Assembly (NCBI RefSeq): GCF_001661675.2
Contig: NZ_CP019603.1
Span: 558,001 to 622,000, forward strand
Direction of reading: 5' to 3'
DNA from: Croceicoccus marinus
GTDB taxonomy: Bacteria; Pseudomonadota; Alphaproteobacteria; Sphingomonadales; Sphingomonadaceae
Length of the DNA stretch: 64,000 nt
Shown here one piece after another: positions 57,766 through 64,000 of this stretch. The notes beneath the pieces are model-generated. The model worked only from the letters and a program-made list of their open reading frames with translations, searched no databases and was not told where the DNA came from. The translations under genes were made by a program, and so were the position numbers. The stretch's first letter is position 1. Each line of letters opens with the position of its first letter.

Positions 57766-60700
57766 TTGCCCCATCCCCTTTGCCTTCTTTCGACCGAACC
57801 CCAGCACTTCAGCGGGGCTCGATCTGAAGGAAGTAGCGAATTGCTGGCGCAGGCGAGCGCAAGCGGTGCATCGGCCCTGGTGTGGCGCAGCGATGCCGGG
57901 CTGCTGGACAGCGGCTCGCCGGTGCCTGCCGAGGTGGTGGAGCAGTGCCGCGCCCATGGCCTGCGCGTAGTGCTGCGGGCGAATTTGCGCCGCCTGCCGG
58001 TCGATCACCCGCTGGTTCGCGCGCATCCCGAAAAGTTCCACGTCCGCCGCTCTTTGCAAGAGCGCGGCACGGTCGATCCCCGCCAGCCGCTGACCCCCAG
58101 CGGAGAGGCCATGGCCCGGTTGGGCGACGGCGCGAGCGAGGAAGTCGTGCAGGCGCTGTGCGACCGCTTGTCTTCGCTGGCCAAGGCGGGTGTCGACGGG
58201 TTGTGGATCGAGGAAGCCGAGCGCATCGCGCCAGCCCTGCTGAAGCGCCTGATCGCCGCCGCCAAGGGCAAGGGCGATTTCCTAGTGGTCACGGGACCGG
58301 CTGGCGGCGGAGAGGCTGCCGCCGATTACCTTATCTGCAATGCCGCCCAGCGCGTGAACGACCCCGCCGCCCTTGCCGCCGAGGTCGAGGATATGCGTCA
58401 GTCAGGCCCCGTGCTGTGCGATGCCAGCGGGCTGTCGCGCAGCGATCCAAGGCTTGCGGATGGCCTTCCGCTCATGGCGGCGCTGGGCTGCGGGATCGTG
58501 GCTCCGCTGGATTTGCTGGCCACCCCGCGGGGGGCCGAGGCGCTCGAGGATGCGGTCCGAAATGCCGAAATGGCAGCGGATTACGGCGGCGAGTTGCGCG
58601 GCCTGTCCTCGTCCTCCGCCCCGGTGGCGGTGATGGCGCGCTCTGCGGGGGCTGATCTGCGGTTTTCCGACAAGACGCTGATCGTCGTCTCGAACCAGAG
58701 CGCCGACATGCAGCCCCTGCCGTCGGGTAAGGCGCTGTCCGCTTCTGCCGCGGGGTTCGGCGCGTGGAATGCCGGGCCCGAACTGCAGCCGGGCGAAGTC
58801 AGGCTGATGGAACAGCGCCGCGCCTCGCCCGCCTTGTCGCTGCAGCAATCCGCGGGGCAGCCATCGCGCGATGCGGCGCGTCTGGTGGTGGAGCATGTCG
58901 AGCCGTCGGTCGATGGCGGCCGGTTCCCGGTAAAGCGCGTGGTCGGCGACGTGGTGCAAGCCTCGGCGGTGATCTTCGCCGACGGGCACGAACAGCTTGC
59001 CGCCGAACTGCGCTGGCGCGCCATCGACGAGGATGCGTGGTTCGCCGCCCGCATGACCCAGGGCGAGAACGACCGCTGGGAAGGCGAATTCGCGCTGGCC
59101 CGCATGGGGCGGCACGAATTCGTGGTGCAGGCATGGCTAGACCGCTTTGGCGGTTTTCAGCGCGATTTCGGCAAGAAGGTCGATGCCGGCGTCGACCAGC
59201 CGGTCGACCGTGCCGAGGGCATGGAAATGGTCCGCAAGGCCGCCGCGCGCAGCAAGGGCGATTTGGGCAAGCAGCTGAAGAACCAGCTTGCCGCGATGGA
59301 GTCAGCCGATGCCGATGCGGCGACCGAATGGTTGCGGTCGGACGGGCTGCGCCGCCTGATGGACGAGGCCGACGACCGGTCCCACGCGCTGACCTCTGCC
59401 CCGCAGCCGGTGGATGCCGAGCGGGTCGAGGCGGGCTTTTCCAGCTGGTACGAGATCTTCCCCCGCTCGATGACTCCGAATCCTGAGCGCCACGGCACTT
59501 TCGCCGATGTGGTCGATCATCTGCCGCGCATCCGGGCGATGGGTTTCGACACGCTGTATTTCCCGCCAATTCATCCCATCGGCACCGCCAACCGCAAGGG
59601 CCCCAACAACACTCTGACGCCCGAAGAGGGCGATCCCGGCAGCCCCTATGCCATCGGCAGCCCCGAGGGCGGGCACGATGCGATCCATCCCGAACTGGGC
59701 ACGTTCGAGGATTTCGACCGGCTGGTGAAGGCCGCGGCCGATCATGGCCTCGAAATCGCGCTCGACTTCGCGATCCAGGCATCGCCCGACCATCCTTGGC
59801 TGAAGGAGCATCCCGGCTGGTTCGCATGGCTGCCCGACGGCAGCATGAAATATGCAGAGAACCCGCCCAAGAAATACCAGGACATCGTCAATGTCGATTT
59901 CTATGGCCCCGACGCCGTGCCGGGCCTGTGGGAAGCGCTGCGCGACGTGATCCTGCTGTGGGTCGAGCATGGGGTGAAGACCTTCCGCGTCGACAATCCG
60001 CACACCAAGCCGCTGCCGTTCTGGGAATGGATGATCGGCGACGTTCGCGCCCGGCACCCGGAGGTAATCTTCCTGTCGGAAGCGTTCACCCGTCCCACGA
60101 TGATGTATCAGCTGGCCAAGGTGGGTTTCAGCCAGAGCTATACCTATTTCACCTGGCGCGACCGCAAGCAGGAGCTGATCGACTATATCACCGAGCTTAC
60201 GAGCGAGGCGCCCAAAGATTTCTACCGCCCCCATTTCTTCGTCAATACGCCCGACATCAATCCGTTCTTCCTGCAGACCGGCGGCCGCCCGGCGCACCGC
60301 ATCCGCGCGGTGCTGGCGGCGACCTTGTCGGGCCTGTGGGGCGTCTATTCGGGGTTCGAGCTGTGCGACGCGACCCCGCTAGGCGCTGGCAAGGAGGAAT
60401 ATCTCGACAGCGAGAAATACGAGATCCGGGTCCGCGACTGGAACGCGCCGGGCAATATCATCGATGACGTGACCCGACTCAACCGCCTGCGCCGCGCCAA
60501 TCCGGCGCTGCAGACGCATTTGAACACCCGCTTCTATGTCGCGCATGACGACAATGTGATCTGGTACGGCAAGCCCGCACCATCGGCGGACGGAACCCTG
60601 CGCGAAATGATCATGGTCATGGTCAACATGGACCCGCACGGCGCCCACGCCTGCGACTATGAAGTTCCGCTGTGGGAATTCGGCCTGCACGACCAGGCCG

Positions 60701-60828
60701 CCATCGATGTCGAGGATCTGGTCCACGGGCACCGGTTCCAGTGGCACGGCAAGATCCAGCACATCCACCTTGCGCCCGATGAACCGTACCGGATCTGGCG
60801 ACTGACGCGTGGAGGAGAGGGCGCATGA
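57766..60828 (+). CDS. glgE: Alpha-1,4-glucan:maltose-1-phosphate maltosyltransferase
   Basis: A 1020-residue GH13 enzyme. A long N-terminal extension of about 370 residues precedes the immunoglobulin-like and helical domains (FPVKRVVGDVVQASAVIFADGHEQLAAELRWR across blocks) and the GlgE barrel (SSWYEIFPRSMTPNPERHGTF). The nucleophile Asp lies in KTFRVDNPHTKPLPFWEW and the acid Glu in LSEAFTRPTMMYQL. It extends alpha-glucan using maltose-1-phosphate. Typical GlgE is about 650-700 residues, so the N-terminal half-domain is extra. The start is TTG 57766 with GGAG. Its TGA overlaps the next ATG by 4 nt. Confidence 0.9.
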   Translation: MPHPLCLLSTEPQHFSGARSEGSSELLAQASASGASALVWRSDAGLLDSGSPVPAEVVEQCRAHGLRVVLRANLRRLPVDHPLVRAHPEKFHVRRSLQERGTVDPRQPLTPSGEAMARLGDGASEEVVQALCDRLSSLAKAGVDGLWIEEAERIAPALLKRLIAAAKGKGDFLVVTGPAGGGEAAADYLICNAAQRVNDPAALAAEVEDMRQSGPVLCDASGLSRSDPRLADGLPLMAALGCGIVAPLDLLATPRGAEALEDAVRNAEMAADYGGELRGLSSSSAPVAVMARSAGADLRFSDKTLIVVSNQSADMQPLPSGKALSASAAGFGAWNAGPELQPGEVRLMEQRRASPALSLQQSAGQPSRDAARLVVEHVEPSVDGGRFPVKRVVGDVVQASAVIFADGHEQLAAELRWRAIDEDAWFAARMTQGENDRWEGEFALARMGRHEFVVQAWLDRFGGFQRDFGKKVDAGVDQPVDRAEGMEMVRKAAARSKGDLGKQLKNQLAAMESADADAATEWLRSDGLRRLMDEADDRSHALTSAPQPVDAERVEAGFSSWYEIFPRSMTPNPERHGTFADVVDHLPRIRAMGFDTLYFPPIHPIGTANRKGPNNTLTPEEGDPGSPYAIGSPEGGHDAIHPELGTFEDFDRLVKAAADHGLEIALDFAIQASPDHPWLKEHPGWFAWLPDGSMKYAENPPKKYQDIVNVDFYGPDAVPGLWEALRDVILLWVEHGVKTFRVDNPHTKPLPFWEWMIGDVRARHPEVIFLSEAFTRPTMMYQLAKVGFSQSYTYFTWRDRKQELIDYITELTSEAPKDFYRPHFFVNTPDINPFFLQTGGRPAHRIRAVLAATLSGLWGVYSGFELCDATPLGAGKEEYLDSEKYEIRVRDWNAPGNIIDDVTRLNRLRRANPALQTHLNTRFYVAHDDNVIWYGKPAPSADGTLREMIMVMVNMDPHGAHACDYEVPLWEFGLHDQAAIDVEDLVHGHRFQWHGKIQHIHLAPDEPYRIWRLTRGGEGA

Positions 60829-63800
60829 ACGAACTGGCTCACCCGGACCAGAACCCGGCCGACCAGGACACGACCGAAGCGGTGATCACCACGGCGGAGG
60901 ACCCGCTGTGGTACAAGGACGCGGTCATCTATCAGCTGCATGTGAAATCGTTCTTCGATTCCAACAATGACGGGATCGGCGATTTCGCCGGGTTGATGGC
61001 CAAGCTCGACTATATCGCCGACCTTGGCGTCACCGCGATCTGGCTGCTGCCCTTCTATCCCTCGCCCCGGCGGGACGATGGATACGACATTGCCGAATAC
61101 CGCGACGTAAGCTCCGATTACGGCACGATGGAGGAAGTGCGCGCGTTCATCGATGCGGCGCACGAACGCGGGCTGCGCGTGATTACCGAGCTGGTCATCA
61201 ACCACACCAGCGACCAGCACTCCTGGTTCCAGGCTGCGCGCAAGGCACCGCCTGGCAGCCCGGAGCGCGATTTCTACGTCTGGTCCGACGACGACAAGCT
61301 GTATTCGGGAACCCGGATCATCTTCCTCGATACCGAAAAGTCGAACTGGACCTGGGACGAGGAAGCAGGCGCCTATTTCTGGCACCGGTTCTATTCGCAC
61401 CAGCCCGACCTGAACTTCGACAATCCCGAAGTGCTGAAGGAAGTGCTGTCGGTGATGCATTTCTGGCTGGATGCCGGGATCGACGGACTGCGGCTGGATG
61501 CGATCCCCTATCTGATCGAGCGCGACGGCACCTCGAACGAGAACCTGCCCGAGACGCATGTGATCCTGAAGAAGATCCGCGAGAACCTGGACCAGCATTA
61601 CGAAGGCAAGATGCTGCTGGCCGAGGCGAACATGTGGCCCGAGGATACGCAGCAATATTTCGGCCATAACGAGGAGCGGACCGAGGAATGCCACATGGCG
61701 TTCCACTTCCCGCTGATGCCGCGCATGTACATGGCGGTGGCGCAGGAAGACCGCTTTCCGATCACCGACATCATGCGCCAGACGCCCGAAATTCCGCCTG
61801 ACGCGCAATGGGCGATCTTCCTGCGCAACCATGACGAGCTGACGCTGGAAATGGTCACGGATTCCGAGCGCGACTATCTGTGGAACACCTATGCCGCCGA
61901 CCGGCGCGCGCGCATCAACCTGGGCATCCGCCGCCGCCTCGCCCCGCTGATGGAGCGGGACCGCAGGCGTATCGAGCTGATGAACGCGCTGCTGCTGACC
62001 ATGCCGGGCACGCCGGTCCTGTATTACGGGGACGAGCTGGGGATGGGCGACAACATCCATCTGGGCGACCGCGACGGGGTGCGCACGCCGATGCAATGGT
62101 CGCCCGACCGCAATGGCGGTTTCAGCCGCGCCGACCCGCCGCAGCTGGCGCTGCCGCCGATCCAGGACCCGCTCTATGGGTACGAGGCGATCAATGTCGA
62201 GGCGCAGGAGCGCGACCGCCATTCGCTGCTGAACTGGATCAAGCGCATGCTGGCGGTGCGCGGCGAGCATCGCGCGTTCGGGCGCGGCACGCAGACTTTC
62301 CTGCGCCCCGCCAATCGCAGCATACTGGCCTATCTGCGCCAGCATTCTGACGGCGAAGCGGCAGAGACGATCCTGTGCGTTGCCAACCTCAGCCGCACGG
62401 CGCAGGCGGTGGAGCTGGACCTGCACGAATTCGAAGGGGCGATCCCGGTCGAGCTGTCGGGCGGGGCGGCGTTCCCCAAGGTCGGGCATCTGCCCTATCT
62501 GCTGACGCTGCCGCCATACGGCTTTTTGTGGTTCGACCTGCGCGCCGATGCCGAGGCGCCCGAATGGTCGAGCAGCGCTCCGGGAGCGGAGGTCGAGCGG
62601 CATACGTTCGTGCTTCGGCCGCATCTGGGCGATATCGCCAAGGGCGGCAATCGCCCGGTGCTGGAGCAGGACGTGCTGCCCGATTACGTCCGCCAGCGCC
62701 GCTGGTTCGGCGCCAAGGACGAGTTGATCGAGACGATCGAGATCGCCCGCGTCACCGAAATGCCCAAGGCGAACGACCTGCTGCTGGCCGAAATCCGCGT
62801 GAAGACCTCGGGCAGCGAGGCGCTTTATACGCTGCCGCTGGGCATTGCGTGGGAGGGTGAGCAGCATGGACCGTTCGCGTCCAACCTCGCCATCGCGCGC
62901 GTCCGGCGCGAGCGTTACGTCGGCCTTCTGACCGACGGCTTCGCGCTGCGCGAATTCGCCTGGTCGGTCAGCCGCGCGATGCTGGATAATGCCCGCGTGC
63001 CGACTGAAGGCGGCGAACTGGTGTTCGAGGCGCTGGAGCCCGACATGCTGGTCCCCAATGGCGATCCCGAATGGATCGCGGCGGAACAATCCAACAGCAC
63101 GATGATCCTGGGCCAGCAGGTTGTGCTGAAACTGCTGCGCAAGCTGGCCAGCGGCGTGCATCCCGATGCCGAGATGGTGCGCTATCTAGCCAAGGGCGGG
63201 TTCGAGGCCGTGCCCCCGATCCTGGGCACGGTGAAACGCGTAGACGATGATGGCGAGACGCTGCTGATGATGGCGCAGGCCTTCGTCTATAACCAGGGCG
63301 ATGGCTGGCAGTGGACTTTGGGTGCGCTGGAACGGCTGGCGACCGACACCGACTGGAGCTTCGACAATTACGCCAATTTCGCCGAAAACCTCGGCCGGCG
63401 TCTGCGCGAGATGCACGAGATCCTGGCCCGTCCCAGCGACGACCCCGCCTTCGCGCCCGATCCGATGGACCAGGCCGCGACGCGCGAGTTGTCCAGCCGC
63501 GTCATGGCGGAATTCGACAAGGCGCTGGGGCGTCTTGGCGATGCCGATCTGGGGGGCGAGGCGGCGCAGGATGCAGCGTTCCTGAAGGAGCGTCGGGACG
63601 ACCTGGCAGACCGCATCGCGGCGCTTGCCGCGCAGGCGGAAGGGCGAGAGCGCACCCGCATCCACGGCGATCTTCACCTGGGACAGGTGCTGGTCACCGG
63701 TCACGACGTGATGATCATCGACTTCGAGGGCGAGCCCGCCCGCCCGCTGGCCGAGCGGCGCGCCAAGGGCCTGCCCGCGCGCGATGTCGCGGGGATCATG

Positions 63801-64000
63801 CGCAGCTTCGACTATGCCGCCGCCGTGGCGGAACGCAATCGCCCCGCCGGTGCCGACACCTGGGAAACCCGCGCCGAGGAGGGCACCGCCCAGCTTCGCG
63901 CCGCCGCGATCGAGGCGTTCCTGAAGGGGTACAGCGACGGCGGCGAACCCGATCCGCTGCTGCCGATCTTCCTGATCGAGAAGGCGGCCTACGAAATATC
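60825..64000 (+). CDS. treS: Trehalose synthase-maltokinase fusion, 3' end outside window
   Basis: 1058 codons are visible from ATG 60825. The TreS GH13 domain (about 25-570) begins WYKDAVIYQLHVKSFFDSNNDGIGDF and shows DGLRLDAIPY (nucleophile), LAEANMWPED (acid) and LRNHDELT. It interconverts trehalose and maltose. The second part, from about residue 620, is the maltokinase: YVRQRRWFGAKDEL, a long kinase-like fold and the catalytic IHGDLHLGQVL / MIIDFEGEPARPL. The fusion phosphorylates maltose to maltose-1-phosphate for GlgE. Coupled to glgE by a 4-nt overlap. Confidence 0.92.
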   Translation, partial: MNELAHPDQNPADQDTTEAVITTAEDPLWYKDAVIYQLHVKSFFDSNNDGIGDFAGLMAKLDYIADLGVTAIWLLPFYPSPRRDDGYDIAEYRDVSSDYGTMEEVRAFIDAAHERGLRVITELVINHTSDQHSWFQAARKAPPGSPERDFYVWSDDDKLYSGTRIIFLDTEKSNWTWDEEAGAYFWHRFYSHQPDLNFDNPEVLKEVLSVMHFWLDAGIDGLRLDAIPYLIERDGTSNENLPETHVILKKIRENLDQHYEGKMLLAEANMWPEDTQQYFGHNEERTEECHMAFHFPLMPRMYMAVAQEDRFPITDIMRQTPEIPPDAQWAIFLRNHDELTLEMVTDSERDYLWNTYAADRRARINLGIRRRLAPLMERDRRRIELMNALLLTMPGTPVLYYGDELGMGDNIHLGDRDGVRTPMQWSPDRNGGFSRADPPQLALPPIQDPLYGYEAINVEAQERDRHSLLNWIKRMLAVRGEHRAFGRGTQTFLRPANRSILAYLRQHSDGEAAETILCVANLSRTAQAVELDLHEFEGAIPVELSGGAAFPKVGHLPYLLTLPPYGFLWFDLRADAEAPEWSSSAPGAEVERHTFVLRPHLGDIAKGGNRPVLEQDVLPDYVRQRRWFGAKDELIETIEIARVTEMPKANDLLLAEIRVKTSGSEALYTLPLGIAWEGEQHGPFASNLAIARVRRERYVGLLTDGFALREFAWSVSRAMLDNARVPTEGGELVFEALEPDMLVPNGDPEWIAAEQSNSTMILGQQVVLKLLRKLASGVHPDAEMVRYLAKGGFEAVPPILGTVKRVDDDGETLLMMAQAFVYNQGDGWQWTLGALERLATDTDWSFDNYANFAENLGRRLREMHEILARPSDDPAFAPDPMDQAATRELSSRVMAEFDKALGRLGDADLGGEAAQDAAFLKERRDDLADRIAALAAQAEGRERTRIHGDLHLGQVLVTGHDVMIIDFEGEPARPLAERRAKGLPARDVAGIMRSFDYAAAVAERNRPAGADTWETRAEEGTAQLRAAAIEAFLKGYSDGGEPDPLLPIFLIEKAAYEI

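Noticed and set aside
60657..63161. 834-codon frame antisense to treS
   Set aside because: Its composition mirrors the opposite coding strand and it crosses the TreS and maltokinase motifs. No independent domain was seen.

Overview
The window reads as chromosomal DNA of a high-GC alphaproteobacterium, most likely a sphingomonad (Sphingomonadaceae or Erythrobacteraceae). This is inferred from dense GC-rich gene packing, several large TonB-dependent receptors, GGAAC-type candidate general-stress promoters and the gene repertoire. No rRNA, tRNA, CRISPR array, insertion sequence or prophage was seen.

Layout. 1-10.6 kb is a housekeeping and stress stretch: a YbaY-like lipoprotein (cut by the window start), succinate-semialdehyde dehydrogenase, a Phd/ParE-type toxin-antitoxin pair, a VOC protein, a BCCT osmolyte transporter, an MHYT-GGDEF-EAL cyclic-di-GMP protein followed by a stand-alone BLUF photoreceptor, and small stress-type genes including a DUF892 protein and a hemerythrin.

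10.8-25.9 kb looks like a D-amino-acid / peptide scavenging module. Operon 1 (minus strand) is TonB receptor, DgcN-like DUF1611 protein, YkvI-like permease, serine hydrolase, and a D-aminoacylase homologue lacking the usual HxH. Operon 2 (minus strand) is a serine hydrolase with a membrane tail, a DgcA-like enolase-superfamily racemase/epimerase and a POT peptide transporter. A divergent XRE-cupin regulator follows. Both operons carry the same 34-nt promoter-operator, which makes them a probable two-operon regulon. Next come an ACT-like small protein, a Glu/Leu/Phe/Val-type dehydrogenase and an Lrp/AsnC regulator.

25.9-47.2 kb is a xyloglucan / fucoside utilisation locus: GH29 fucosidase, flavin-dependent halogenase homologue, TonB receptor, IclR regulator, oxidative L-fucose genes (mutarotase, aldo/keto reductase, lactonase with an in-frame stop, L-fuconate dehydratase), GH74, GH35, GH31, GH3 and a frameshifted serine hydrolase. 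A palindrome close to GTTTGCACATATGAAAAC lies in all three divergent promoter regions and probably marks the IclR regulon.

47.2-64 kb holds an SRPBCC / zinc alcohol dehydrogenase / SDR operon, a YdeP-type molybdopterin oxidoreductase with FdhD, an HdeD protein, a large coiled-coil membrane protein with a possible AIM24-like domain, a GH43 lipoprotein, a DUF2934 protein, and the alpha-glucan pair GlgE and TreS-maltokinase (the latter cut by the window end).

Two genes in the glycan locus are disrupted by single-base lesions (amber at 33414-33416, frameshift near 46126). These are either real decay or sequence errors. Family assignments come from reading the translated sequences, without database searches.
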